Shown one piece after another: positions 1-10,250 of a stretch of DNA of 31,543 bases. Position numbers and translations under genes: made by a program. The notes beneath the pieces were generated by a model. That model was not told where the DNA came from and searched no databases. It saw only the letters and a program-made list of their open reading frames with translations. This DNA comes from Trichomonas tenax (Eukaryota > Parabasalia > Trichomonadida > Trichomonadidae): contig JALKBU010000598.1 of NCBI GenBank assembly GCA_023091735.1, forward strand, positions 1-31,543, given 5' to 3'. Each line of letters begins with the position of its first letter. The first letter of the stretch is position 1.

Positions 1-1685
1 ATAAATTATATCCTCGTTACGGTGTGTTATTAAATTATATAAATCAAGTCATAAAAGATAATAATATAACGTTTGAAGGAACAGAAAGAAATAATGATTT
101 AACTATTACATTCACAGTTGCTGAGTTGTTACGTCAGATATGTTTAATCAACGATAATCTGACATCTTTCACGAAATACCCTGATGATCACGACACTGAA
201 TTTTTAGAAGAAACACAAGAACAGACAAATATAAAAGTGGGTAAAATATATACTCAGGAAATAAATATTAATGATAAAGACTTAATGACAGAATTAAATA
301 ATAAGGCAAATGTCAACTATGAACATCAAAACATCGAACGCTTAACGGTTCATGAAATTAAGGGATTTATGAAAGAAGGAAGAGATGGTGAAACAATTAA
401 AAATGAAGATGGAACTGAAACTATTATACCACTAGAATCTCCTACATATGTTATTCCTGAATTCACGGATGGATTACAGACAAAGGCGATAATAATTAAA
501 AACAATAATGAGATAATTGATGTTCAACAGTCATTAAACAATAAAGCGGATAAAGTAATTACCGACGTATTAACTTCAAATTTAGCGAATGTTATGAATG
601 CACTGAATGATAAAGCCGACAAGGAACAATTAGATTATAACACTCATGAATTGTCATCAAGAATTGAGCAAGGAATCATTGATGTTAAGAATAAATTAAA
701 TGATAAAGCATCGACGTTAGATTTGACAGAAGCAGTAAATAAAATTGAAACAAAGGCAGATAAAACAGAAATTCAAACAATTAATGATGATGTGCAAACA
801 ATTAATAACACATTACGAACTAAAGCTGACAAAACAGAAGTTAAAAATGATATGCAAACAATTAATAACACATTACGAACTAAAGCAGATAAAACAGAAA
901 TTCAAAAAGTTAATGATGATTTGACTTATAACATTCATGAATTATCGTCAAGAATTGAACAAGGAATCATTGATGTAAAGAATAAATTAAATGATAAAGC
1001 AGATAAAGAACATACACACAAAATAACAGATATTAATGGGTTAAACGAAAAATTAAATGAAATCGACACAGCAATAAACGCAAATGAAATTAAAGTTGAT
1101 GATGTAATAATTAAGCAGGTATTGGGAACAGATGCGCCTTCAACTAATCCTGAAACTAGTGTTTGGAATTTATTAAAAACATTCAATAAGGAAATAATGA
1201 ATTTAAAGAAGGATGTATTAAATTCTAAATATGAATTATTAATGACAATTTACCCTGTTGGTTCAATTTACACATCAATGAATAACGTAAATCCTGCTCA
1301 AATATTTGGTTTTGGTGAATGGGAGCCAATAGTCGATCGTTTCTTATATTGCGCTAATTCATCAAGAGAAACAGGAGGAAGTAAAAAGATTTCAGTAAAT
1401 AACTTACCTTCACACAATCATTACTTTTCGGGTACAACATCAATGGCAGGAGCTCATACTCATTTAATAAGTAATAGAGGTTATTACGGTTGCGGTAACG
1501 GAGGAAAAGAAACAATTTCACGTTATGATATTTCATCAGATACCAGAGAATACAACACAGGTTTAATCATTGATCATGCAGGAAGTCACATTCATTCAGT
1601 TTACGGAAACACTGCCGACACCGGTTCAGGTACTGATTACATGCCTCCATACATTACTGTTTACATGTGGTATAGGGTTTATTAA
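1..1685 (+). CDS. Fibre-like protein with phage baseplate/tail-collar type C-terminal domain (5' end outside window)
   Basis: The frame is open from base 3, so the true start lies to the left. A GTG at 24 could be read as a start but is not credible in a eukaryote; the second copy at 15.8 kb shows that coding continues upstream. About 560 codons are visible, without a stop. The middle is built from short repeats around a K-A-D-K core (NDKADK, RTKADK), as in trimeric fibre shafts. The last ~145 residues start at YPVGSIYTS and contain NLPSHNHYFSG, several more histidines, and end in DYMPPYITVYMWYRVY. This resembles the C-terminal domain of phage gp10/gp12-type short tail fibres and collar proteins, where histidines bind metal. 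Inferred role: a receptor-binding or surface fibre of a Maverick-type virus-like element. It faces the minus-strand virion genes in a convergent arrangement. It is one of very few undamaged element genes here. The stop is followed by TAAAT, matching the short host-type polyA context. Confidence 0.8.
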   Translation, partial: KLYPRYGVLLNYINQVIKDNNITFEGTERNNDLTITFTVAELLRQICLINDNLTSFTKYPDDHDTEFLEETQEQTNIKVGKIYTQEININDKDLMTELNNKANVNYEHQNIERLTVHEIKGFMKEGRDGETIKNEDGTETIIPLESPTYVIPEFTDGLQTKAIIIKNNNEIIDVQQSLNNKADKVITDVLTSNLANVMNALNDKADKEQLDYNTHELSSRIEQGIIDVKNKLNDKASTLDLTEAVNKIETKADKTEIQTINDDVQTINNTLRTKADKTEVKNDMQTINNTLRTKADKTEIQKVNDDLTYNIHELSSRIEQGIIDVKNKLNDKADKEHTHKITDINGLNEKLNEIDTAINANEIKVDDVIIKQVLGTDAPSTNPETSVWNLLKTFNKEIMNLKKDVLNSKYELLMTIYPVGSIYTSMNNVNPAQIFGFGEWEPIVDRFLYCANSSRETGGSKKISVNNLPSHNHYFSGTTSMAGAHTHLISNRGYYGCGNGGKETISRYDISSDTREYNTGLIIDHAGSHIHSVYGNTADTGSGTDYMPPYITVYMWYRVY

Positions 1686-1707
1686 ATCCGAATAAATTTC
1701 TCCATAA

Positions 1708-1943
1708 CCACTAAAATTATTTTTCAAATTTCTTACTTCATAAATTCCTTTCGCTTTCTTTTCTTAGTTAGTTAGTTAGTCATAAATTTTTTTTTCAAAT
1801 TTCTGACTTCATAAATCCTAAGCTTGACTTATAAAGTAACGTAAAACATTTTCCACTAAAATTATTTTTCAAAATTTCCTTACCCTCATTTCTTTTCGCT
1901 TTCTTTTTTTAGTTAGTTAGTTAGTTAGTCATAAATTTTTTAA
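1708..1943. repeat. Two-unit tandem repeat (period 145) with TTAG microsatellite
   Basis: The phrase CCACTAAAATTATTTTTCAA recurs at 1708 and 1853. Each unit contains a CTTTCGCTTTCTTTT tract followed by a run of TTAG/GTTA tetramers and CATAAATTTTTT. The second unit has one more tetramer. A partial third copy of the TCAAATTTCTKACTTCATAAAT part lies near 1790. The rest of 1686-2119 is AT-rich and shows no gene. Confidence 0.75.
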
Positions 1944-2119
1944 AAAACTGAATAAATTTTATAAAGTCATTAGTTTCAAAATAAAATTAACGTTAATTTT
2001 GTAAGCAATTTCAAAATTTTAATTTCTATATGAAGGGACCTAACTTCTAAAACTAACTCTGTCGTAAATATTAGTATTAATAAATTATTGTTTTTATAAT
2101 TTGTGATTTCAGTATTTAC

Positions 2120-4001
2120 TTAAAAAGATGTTAGCAGTAGCCACGGCGAAGTCGTGGATAGTGCGAACATCTTATTACTAACTACATTACCGACTGTTTC
2201 AGTTGCTACAGCAGGAGCGACAGCCTCAGCAGTTTCATTATTAGCTACACTTTCTGGTGGTCTATACGTTTCTACTGGGACTTCTTCTTGTTGCTGTTCA
2301 ATTAGTACTGCAACAGCTCGTGCTGCTCTACTTGGTCCTCCTGTTGGTGCAGAAACTTCTTCAGTTGCATTGTGCAGGCTTCCATTCACGGCTGGTCTAG
2401 TGTGATTCAAAACAGGTTCATCAGGGATTTGACGAGGTGGAGGTGCAATAGGTCATGGTCCTGGTTGTGGTGGAGGAGGTGCAGAAGGTTGTTTGTTTGT
2501 ATTCTTTGTTCCCTTGCTTTTTGTTTCATTTCTATTCGTTTGTTCTTTTCTTGTTCCAATTTTAGCTGTGCTTCTTTGATTTTATTTTTAACATTTGTGA
2601 TTTCTAAATCTTTTTGTGCTAAATTTTCTTGTAATCTATTATTTCTATCTTCATCTCGTGTATCTCCCCTTCTTGGTCTTCTTTCCATTTCCCTATTTTA
2701 GCGATTAATGGTTTCTCTAGCTTCATCTAATTGTCTTTGATGTTCATTCTGTTGTTCTCTCATATTTAAAATATGACCATGAGCATTTATAAGATTTTGA
2801 TTGGATTGTAGCATTTAAATGCATAAACATTGTTGCGAGATTTCCCATTTCATTATCTGGACCTCCACCAGGTGGGAATGGAGCTCTTGATACTTGTGCA
2901 GTAGTAATTCTTGATGAATTGGGTGGTTCTTCTTCATTATCCACTGTCTGTCGATGAGTAGGATTAGTGTAATTCGCGTATGGAACAGTTCCAGGTTGTG
3001 GAACTTGAACAGGAGTGGGTTCATTCCTTTGTGGGAATGGTGCTCTCGATGGAAGTGTATATGTTTCATTTGTATATGTTGCTTCTACTGGTGGTATTAG
3101 TACTGGTTCATGTCTTGTCTGATTAATGTCTGGAATAGGAACTCTTCTGATTCTTTCAGGGCTTGCATGCTCCATAGCTTGTGAATCATTAATTACAAAA
3201 TCAGCTTTTTCACGTCGTGGTTCATGGTTTCGTGATTATCCTGATGGGATGAGATTATGTGTGATTCCTGAAGCTCTTGTATGAGAAGGGTCAGCATTTT
3301 GATTTACTGACGGTGCTGGTGGACGAGGTGTCTGGGTCGGATTTCGAGCTTTATCACGCTCCATAAGTTCCTTTTTTATTCTTTCATATTCCTTATCTTT
3401 ACCATCATATCTGTGTATTGAATTTTCATGAGGATCTACGCCTTCCGGCAAATCGAAATCGGAGACATTAAATTTCCTTCTTTTATATATGCCTTCAATT
3501 TCTTTTTTGCATATTTCCATCCTAAGCCTTCTAGTTTCGATTGATTAAGTTGGTGATTTGCTATATAGTACCACATAGTTATATATTTATCTGTATATGG
3601 CAATGGAAGATATGGGTCAAAATTGGATATTTGATTTCCAGATGCATAATAATCATGAAGGAGGTCTCCAATTTTATCACCTTTTGGAAATTTCTTATAT
3701 ACTTTGTCTGGATTAATCCTAGTAATTCCATTGTCCAAAAGCCCTCTTTCTTTAAACCAATTCCAGCCTTTTTCATATTTCTGACCTTTCCTGATGATTT
3801 CATGTTTGTCTTTCCATGTTCCATCTTCTTTTTTGTAATAATAGCGCTGAAAGTATGGATTTTCTTCAATATCTATATTGACCTTCATAGTATAGGCTAT
3901 GTCCCAATAACTCTTTTGCTCTTTTATATAAAGCTCTATTCTGGTGAGATAAATTGTCTGTAGATCGCTTTTTTAGTTTTTCTCTCCTCTATGCTGGACA
4001 T
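2120..4001 (-). pseudogene. Proline-rich coiled-coil element protein, broken by stops and frameshifts
   Basis: Not recognised as a named family. Five separate open stretches on the minus strand read as one gene. It begins at the ATG ending at 4001 (MSSIEERK...) and proceeds through a basic region, a Tyr/Trp-rich region (3436-3888), two proline-rich stretches (3236-3400 and 2830-3175), a charged heptad-like coiled coil (about 2530-2760), another proline-rich stretch (2410-2480) and an Ala/Glu-rich tail. The coding register continues directly through in-frame stops at about 3236, 2700 and 2460, and changes frame near 3900, 3500 and 2815. It lies 22 bases after the 158-residue gene, in the same orientation, as part of a packed minus-strand block with the packaging ATPase, so a virion-associated scaffold or minor structural role is plausible. 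A small palindrome (CCACGGC GAA GTCGTGG, 2141-2157) lies in the last codons. Confidence 0.65.
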
Positions 4002-4023
4002 TTAATACCTTTTAAAAATATTT

Positions 4024-4500
4024 TTAAAATCTAGCCATATGATTAGTAATAGCACTTACCCAAGGAGAATCACCTAGAACCCTCACCCTCTTCACATATA
4101 ATTTTGGATTCGCCATGAAATTGCTACCACCTGTATTTGGATTATATATGCTTTGGTCTGCTATAAGTTGTTCGTCCTTCTTTTCTTCCTTGATTTCTTT
4201 ACCTCGCAATGTTTCTGTGAAATTATTAATTTGTTTCGTCCATGCACTATCTTTTCCTAAGAAGTATTCAACACCTTTTCCTGCTAATGAACCTATTGAG
4301 TTCATTGCAGCATGAGCACCTGGCACAGCCATGCCGACAAGATTTCCTATATGTCCGAGTACTTCACCTGGATTGTTCTTACTGAATTTCCAAGTCTCCT
4401 TTGCTAAATTAGCACCACTATTGTATGCGTGTGATATTCCTTTAACTGCAGCTTTCAATACCCATCCAAAGCCTTTACCAACTTTGTTCCAAAATCCCAT
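4024..4500 (-). CDS. Small Gly/Ala-rich hydrophobic virion-associated protein candidate (158 aa)
   Basis: This ORF is complete, starting MGFWNKVGKGFGWVLKAA. The first ~35 residues are aromatic, basic and glycine-rich and could form an amphipathic helix. Residues 45-80 are a Gly/Ala-rich hydrophobic stretch (around VLGHIGNLVGMAVPGAHAAM). A charged patch of K and E follows (about 100-112) and the C-terminus is basic. It lies 9 bases downstream of the ATPase stop codon and 22 bases before the proline-rich gene, all on the minus strand. Position, size and composition recall small membrane-active internal capsid proteins of adenovirus/polinton-type particles (pVI-like), but this is an inference from composition only. 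It is undamaged although both neighbours are broken. The start is preceded by TCACATAA, close to the trichomonad Inr. Confidence 0.6.
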   Translation of the reverse strand: MGFWNKVGKGFGWVLKAAVKGISHAYNSGANLAKETWKFSKNNPGEVLGHIGNLVGMAVPGAHAAMNSIGSLAGKGVEYFLGKDSAWTKQINNFTETLRGKEIKEEKKDEQLIADQSIYNPNTGGSNFMANPKLYVKRVRVLGDSPWVSAITNHMARF

Positions 4501-4508
4501 TTATGTGA
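4501..4508 (-). promoter_or_regulatory. Inr-like motif TCACATAA upstream of the 158-aa gene
   Basis: On the minus strand TCACATAA ends immediately before the ATG and matches TCAYWYTW at 7 of 8 positions. The intergenic gap is only 9 bases, so the resemblance may be chance. Confidence 0.3.
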
Positions 4509-4509
4509 A

Positions 4510-5259
4510 TTAAAATAATGCCTTTTTTCCTTGTTTTCCTTCTTTAAACTCTACAATGCCTGCGACTATGTGAATTTTCATATACGAACGAGGAGAAGGG
4601 AGATTCTTATATTGTTCCCATGACTCTTGCCAGTCTTGTGTAGCTCCTGATTGTTCAATCATTGTCTCTAAATCGCGCATGGAGTAGCCCTGGAAAATTA
4701 CGAAGTCAGTGCATAATCTCTTAATGTTCAAAGCAATGTGTCGCCATGTTTGGCACATTATGACAACAGTGTAGTTGTAATGTCTGACTTTAGTAATGAA
4801 ATTCGCTAATGGGGAGTCAGGTTTGTTCAATAATGCATGACCACCATAATCATCTAGAACAAATATGGTATTACTGGGGTATTTAGTGAAAGGATATTTG
4901 TTGAGCTTTCGAATAATGCATGCTGCTAATTTCTTAATATCATAATCGCCATTATCTTTGCACAATTTATGTTTCACTATAATGTGTTCCATTTCTTCTG
5001 ATACCTTTTCCATTTTTGATTCCACAAATTCTACAATAGCATAATATTTACTTTTCATTTTCACATTCTTATTAAAGTAATCCATGAATTCCTTATCGCC
5101 TACTTTCGTAATTGGTGCCTTACATTCTTTCATAAATGTTTTCGCTGTCTTATCCATAGTTCCAGAAGTAGTGGAAACAACAATGGAATCGTAGTAGGGA
5201 GTTTTGGTGAATCTATAGAAATCAATAGAACTGAGAAGAATATTGCTAAATTTCCCAGA
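4510..5259 (-). pseudogene. FtsK/HerA-type genome-packaging ATPase, N-terminus lost (relic A1)
   Basis: About 250 codons remain. The Walker B strand is clear: TIFVLDDYGG (about 4852-4884 on the plus map), followed by a helix-rich region and YTVVIMCQTW, a sensor-like strand typical of A32/HerA packaging ATPases. Upstream of the first ATG the frame continues to about 5259 and contains a decayed P-loop: SGKFS where SGKT or SGKS is expected, directly preceded by an in-frame TAG. Everything N-terminal of the P-loop is missing, and the sequence runs into a plus-strand gene. The role of the family is to pump the DNA genome into the capsid. Aligned by eye with the ATPase at 24.05-24.95 kb, both the P-loop segment and the segment around CTDF match, but overall similarity is low. 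The stop is 9 bases from the next minus-strand gene. Confidence 0.8.
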
Positions 5260-5262
5260 CTA

Positions 5263-5961
5263 TTTCTTGAGATTACCTACTTTTACTTATGCGTCCCAAG
5301 AATTCTATGTGAAATCATATGACATCACAAAGGATTATTTTAAGAAACCAGGAGCAATGACTCTTCAAGATAGTCCTATCAAAATCTCAACAAGATTTGC
5401 ATTTAAATATCTTACAGGAACTGATGACTATTACACACTGATAAAATCATTAAGTCTACAAATGAGCACCTTTTTCTGGTAATGACGTATGATTTAAAAC
5501 AAAAAGAAATGTCACTCGAAATTAGGTCTCCCGCAATTACTAATATAACTCAGAAAGGTGATTATGATTATGGTATGAGAAATAATATAATATTGCAGAC
5601 TCTGAGCTCTGCTGATGCCAATTTATATAAAGCAATTTATGGTGAAGGTGTTCAACAAATATGGAACAATATAAATGAGCTTCAAATTATTGAAGAAGAT
5701 GAAGAATTTTATGAGAATATTGGAAATGCTTATATCAAACATATACAATCAACAAAAAAAATTGATGAGAAATTTGGTAATATTCCTACTAAAAATATTA
5801 ATTGGCAAACGACTCGCCTAGAAGTCGTGGGTTGCAAAATTACACTTAAATATTTCACAAATATTTCTTTTACATATCACAATGTAGAATATTGTTTCTA
5901 TGTGTATGCTAGAAAATATCAGCTTTATAAAATAATATTTCGCGATATAGAGCCCATATAA
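5263..5961 (+). pseudogene. Unrecognised element protein, one frameshift
   Basis: Two open stretches join into one protein. The first (about 5270-5460) begins LPTFTYASQEFYVKSY; the second (to 5961) ends KIIFRDIEPI. The register changes near 5460, where the first frame runs into a stop while the second already reads NEHLFLVMTYDL. No motif was recognised. The C-terminal third is rich in alternating aromatic and beta-branched residues, so a beta-rich structural protein is possible. It is head-to-head with the truncated ATPase, and no proper start codon survives. The ATPase of relic B also has a long plus-strand gene head-to-head with it, so this may be the positional counterpart, although I see no convincing sequence match. 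Confidence 0.5.
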
Positions 5962-5998
5962 TCTAATTCTTCATTAACCTTTTGAACACACACAAATG

Positions 5999-6033
5999 AG
6001 CCCTTGCCGCTGAGCTGCGTTCAGCTTCGGGCT
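5999..6033. repeat. GC-rich hairpin
   Basis: AGCCC...GGGCT outer arms and a GCTGA...TCAGC inner stem form an interrupted 35-base hairpin just after the end of relic A1. It is unusually GC-rich for this intergenic sequence. Confidence 0.5.
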
Positions 6034-6121
6034 GGATAAATGAAGGAAAATTAATGCCGGATAGTGATAAACGGTAAATTTTTAAAAATATATAGCATAC
6101 AAAAACATGAAACTTAACATA

Positions 6122-6242
6122 TACCTTACTTACCCTGACTTAACATACTTAAAAAATACGGTAATAAAAAAGGAGGATAAAGGAGGTGTAAAATAGTAGT
6201 TAGGAAAATTTCATGGGGTAAGAAAGTGAGGTAAGTAAGGTA
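6122..6242. repeat. Inverted repeat TACCTTACTTACC
   Basis: TACCTTACTTACC at 6122-6134 is repeated as its perfect reverse complement GGTAAGTAAGGTA at 6230-6242. The sequence between them is A/G-rich. It could mark a border of the decayed element. Confidence 0.6.
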
Positions 6243-6304
6243 ATGGTAAAGAAGGAATAAATTTTTATTTAGTTTATTGTTTTTGACTGACTAACTAATT
6301 ATCT

Positions 6305-6345
6305 GTACAAATGTCACTGCTAGCATGATTTAGTGACATGTGTAC
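6305..6345. repeat. Foldback hairpin, 14-base arms
   Basis: Arms at 6305-6318 and 6332-6345 pair with one mismatch around a 13-base loop. Confidence 0.65.
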
Positions 6346-6367
6346 CAAGAAGATGATAAAAACAACA

Positions 6368-6401
6368 AGTTTTGTTGGTGATTCATGTTTCTCCAACAAC
6401 T
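6368..6401. repeat. Small hairpin
   Basis: AGTTTTGTTGG and CCAACAACT pair around a 14-base loop, with a bulge in the left arm. Confidence 0.45.
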
Positions 6402-6469
6402 GTGTGCCAATAGCACGTTAAGGCTTGAGAAATCTAATAAAAAGACCACATATACGATTGACACACAGT
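6399..6469. repeat. Inverted repeat ACTGTGTGYCAAT
   Basis: Arms at 6399-6411 and 6457-6469 are 13 bases long with one mismatch; the spacer is 45 bases. Confidence 0.5.
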
Positions 6470-6514
6470 GATGGATGAATTTTTATCAGATAATTTACAT
6501 TGATTTATATAATA

Positions 6515-6600
6515 TTGTGTTTGAGTCCTTCTTCTCGTTACTGAAGCCACTGCATACATATGCAATGACCGAAGAACCGATAAGAAGGACACAAACACAA
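6515..6600. repeat. 86-base foldback hairpin
   Basis: TTGTGTTTG and the following GTCCTTCTT tract pair with the segment ending CACAAACACAA. An inner stem TGCATA...TATGCA continues the fold, with mismatches between. A short open frame (6475-6705) runs through this hairpin and is therefore probably not a gene. Confidence 0.6.
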
Positions 6601-6738
6601 CAATTGGATGAGTTTCAATTTTTCACCCCACCAGACGTCTATTGCACAATGAGACTTAAACAATATGATAGAGAGTTACACTGCATTATTACAACAAAGT
6701 ATTAACAGGAATTAATTTCGATATTCTGGGTTGATTTT

Positions 6739-6835
6739 GAAATGCTGTTCTATGCATTCCAAATCGATTTCGGAGTCAATGGCACACATTTCTATTGACT
6801 TCTGAATCGATTTGGAATGCATAGAATAGCATTTC
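6739..6835. repeat. Long foldback hairpin, 42-base arms
   Basis: The arm at 6739-6780 pairs with 6794-6835 with only a few mismatches, around a 13-base loop. It is the cleanest hairpin in the window and resembles a small foldback or MITE-type element. No flanking target duplication is obvious by eye. Confidence 0.8.
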
Positions 6836-9738
6836 CCCTGCTTTTCGCGTTTTTTCCCCTTCCAGACATGGAACATATTTGAGAAGTTGATTTTGCGATA
6901 AAAGTGTGCTATTTAACTCAGATACACACTATGAGATGTGAGACTGTCTTGTAAATATATTGTATTATAAAATCTTTGAGATATATACATTTTATTAGCA
7001 AGAAAATCATATATTATTGACACCTTAGAGTGTCAATTTTGTTGACACAACATCAATTTGGAACACATTCAATATCATTAATATAGGCATGATACAATTA
7101 AAACACCCATTTACAACATATGTAAGAGGTGATATGCATGACAAAACACAAAAACACACTTTTTAGAAATATTGCAATATTCAGAATAAGTAAATGTTGT
7201 GCTATCATCCGAAATACACCCACATCACAATAAGCATTGCACATACAATAAAAATACACATATAAAAGTATCAACAATCATGTTTTCAAAAAGAATCTCA
7301 ATTGTTAATTAACCAACTTTTTGTAACCAATGCATTTATGCATTGAGTCGGATTCTCTATCAGCCACTGGTCATTGCAGCATAAATTTTCGGTCAAAATG
7401 AAGTTATAGTTGAAGTTATACTTGCAATGTCAAGAGATGACGGGGAAAGAGTGAATACGAGGAATAAAAAATGAAATATTTTTTAAAATTATATATAATC
7501 TCTTGAATTTATTAAAGTATATTTTTCTTCTAACATTATTTGTATCATATATTGAAGAGTATAAAGCTCCTGTATTTCCATCCTCAAAAATCGTTAATTC
7601 TCGAAAATGAAACCCATTAAAATAGAAAAAGCAATCATATAAAGGATCAAAATAATAATTTTCAAAATTATATTTGTCGTAACTTTCGAAATTAATGGGT
7701 GTGCTTTTTGCGTGTAAAAAGTGGAAATAACGATTGTTTTCCCCTCAATTTTCCACTTTTTTGACGCGTCTGACGACGATTATTTTTTTCAAAAATCTTC
7801 TTCATTCACAATTTCATTATGATTACTGATGTGTAATGCCAGAGAGATTGATGCCCCTTAAATTTATTTTCAAATTTTTTGCAGTTTGGAAGAATTAGGA
7901 AAATTATCTTTTTATACGCACTGATTTATGCGTTCTATGTTTCAGGACATAAAATTTAAAAGAATGTAATAACATTGAGATGTGTATCAATGAATCCTAC
8001 GATAAACACTATTGTTTTTCAAATTTGTATTTCGAGCTCAAGAGAGTATCAGACTATTTTGCATTCATGTTCTTATAACAGTTAGTATTCGTGTATTAAA
8101 TGCTTGAAACATATTTTCATTCTAAAATTCAGAAGATACTATTATTCAGTCAACTAATTATCGTGTTTAGTTGAAATAGATGATATAGATTTCTTATTTT
8201 GTTAGGTTTTATTTCTATTTCATTGTGTTTATTGTGATTGGTTGTCAAGATAAATAAAATTAAAAAACATTGAATGAATTTTACTGCATTAGTGATTTAT
8301 ATTGTAGATTGATTATCTCTGATAGGTGTGTGTATTGTTTCCATATTATAGTAAGTTAGTTTAATATTCTTTTATTACTTCCAAAATATGTTCAATAATT
8401 ATGTGATAATGAATCTATAATTATAGGTATTCGCATTTACTTGATTGTTCTGAAAATGTTTATAATGCTTCTGATCTCGTAGGAACAAATATAAATAATA
8501 ACATATTTTAATCGAAGAAATAAGTATAGTAAAAAAGGCCTAACACAATGTAGTTCATAGCAAATAGATATGTCAATGTTATCATGATAAGAAGAGTATA
8601 ATATAAAACAAAATTCAAGATATATAATATTGGTTTATATTAGAAATAGCTGTTTTAACCACCACTATACTGTAAGCAGTTTGCATTGTATTAGAAATGC
8701 GCTATCAATCTGTGTTGTTTCTTGATAACTCTCCTGCTCTGATAAAATGAACGATCTTTATTTTATAAAAGTGATAGCTAATGGGCCTATTAAACAGGGC
8801 TCACAGGCTAACCATATACTCAGATACATATATGGGATAATATACTTATTCGTGTGTTTTCCATGTGTTCATCCCGAATTAGTTGGTCTATTGCAACTTC
8901 CGCATGCTGTGCAATGACTTAAATAACACCGTGCGCAAAATTGAAATACCGCTTGTTTCAACACATATTGGTGTCTTTGAGCACTCTTAAGCACCGAACT
9001 ATGTATTGATGTTAATTTAAAACCTTATAAAAGAGTTTTAAGTCATTTGAGTGAAATATTGGTAATAGTAAATTTCATATTATGGTAAATCTTTGAATAA
9101 ACACACTGTGTAAAATATGCATACTGTGTGCACTATATATCATTTATAGAAAACTGATGATCGAAATCTTCGTGATGCTGATATTATCAAAACTCTATTT
9201 ATCCTAGTCTACATCACTATAGAGTGAATGGATAATGATTTTATTCTGGAAAAACTATATATTATCGGTAAATTATGCACTATGACGCAAATCAAAGCAA
9301 TTTAATAGCTTTATGATATAATATAAGTAAGAATTGATATATCGTTGTGTATTCTTCATAGAATACACCATTTAATATACACTGCACACTTGAAAATGTC
9401 AAATGATAAATATCTAACACTAAAATGACAATATACAAATATACTTCAACTTAAGTTGTCTATTTATGTATGTAGCTAGATAAATTGGATCGAAATATAG
9501 ATGTTTCTGTTAAAATAAAGCAGAATTGCGCATTTCTATCATTGTTGAGAGAATTTTAAGTTCACAGTATCACCATTGATCATGAATTCACATTCTAATC
9601 AATGAAAACGCTGTAAAATAGCTTTGAAAGTCTAGATAATAATCCATGAGGGAAGTACTATACTTCACTATGTAGAGCATGCATCGAATACTTGTGCTCT
9701 GTAGATGCAATTTTCGTGTTTGCTAGTGATTGGTATCG
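6836..9738. other. About 2.9 kb AT-rich sequence with no recognisable gene
   Basis: No open frame over about 60 codons and no recognisable protein fragment was found in any frame. It contains small palindromes only, for example ATTGACAC...GTGTCAAT (7016-7037), plus the inverted repeat listed separately at 7710-7768. Either a long-decayed element interior or intergenic DNA. Confidence 0.6.
7710..7768. repeat. Inverted repeat that shares a segment with 27.0 kb
   Basis: GCGTGTAAAAAGTGGAAA (7710-7727) pairs with the tract TTTCCACTTTTTTGACGCG ending at about 7768. The inner part CCCCTCAATTTTCCACTTTTT recurs, reverse-complemented and with one base less, at 27038-27057. Confidence 0.55.
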
Positions 9739-9871
9739 ATAATTTATCCAAAAAGATAAATATCATCAAAAGTGATCAAATTCTAGCACAAACTCTCCGG
9801 AACAGCAAACATCTGGAGAATTTGTGCCAGAAATTGTTCATTTTTGATGACATTTATTAACGGATAATTAT
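9739..9871. repeat. Hairpin 1 of the 9.7-10.3 kb array
   Basis: The core arms (9782-9800 and 9813-9831) are 19 bases with three mismatches. Pairing continues outward, imperfectly, to about 9739 and 9871, giving a ~130-base foldback. Confidence 0.65.
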
Positions 9872-9881
9872 AAACTACAGA

Positions 9882-9960
9882 TCGCTTTGCTTGTCAAATG
9901 CCGTGACAAACTGATGCGCATAAGCTATCTGTTTGTCATGGCATTTTACAAGCAAAGCGA
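9882..9960. repeat. Hairpin 2 of the 9.7-10.3 kb array
   Basis: Arms 9882-9915 and 9927-9960 are 34 bases each, nearly perfect, with an 11-base loop. Confidence 0.8.
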
Positions 9961-9999
9961 GTAATGTAGATCGATAAATGCAATATTTGAACTCGTCAC

Positions 10000-10068
10000 G
10001 TTTTCTACGACACTGTGAGGTTTCTGCGTCATCCTGTATCTCAGGAACCTCGGTGAGTCGTGGAAAGT
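10000..10068. repeat. Hairpin 3 of the 9.7-10.3 kb array
   Basis: Arms 10000-10022 and 10046-10068 pair imperfectly (about 16 of 23). An inner TCCTG...CAGGA stem continues the fold. Confidence 0.55.
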
Positions 10069-10118
10069 GGAGATTTGTAAAAGTCAGCGGAAAGAGTTAG
10101 AACTGAGTGAATATCGAT

Positions 10119-10190
10119 GGCTCTGACAGTCAACAAACCACAGATGCAAAGAGTAGCTTCGTATCCAGTGTTTTGTTGACTGTTGATGCC
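10119..10190. repeat. Hairpin 4 of the 9.7-10.3 kb array
   Basis: Arms 10119-10141 and 10168-10190 share a GACAGTCAACAAA-type core; about 18 of 23 positions pair. Confidence 0.6.
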
Positions 10191-10250
10191 TTGATTGTGA
10201 TGAAATCACAAGAAAATTGAGGAATTTGTAAATCCTTGAATGACAAACCG

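Noticed and set aside
2154..2701. Plus-strand frames opposite the proline-rich gene
   Set aside because: Antisense shadows; the minus strand has the coherent coiled-coil and proline-rich protein that continues through the lesions.
5999..6033. tRNA gene
   Set aside because: A GC-rich hairpin only; no cloverleaf, T-loop or anticodon arm.
6475..6705. 76-codon plus-strand open frame
   Set aside because: Half of it is a foldback hairpin (6515-6600); no family resemblance and no flanking support.
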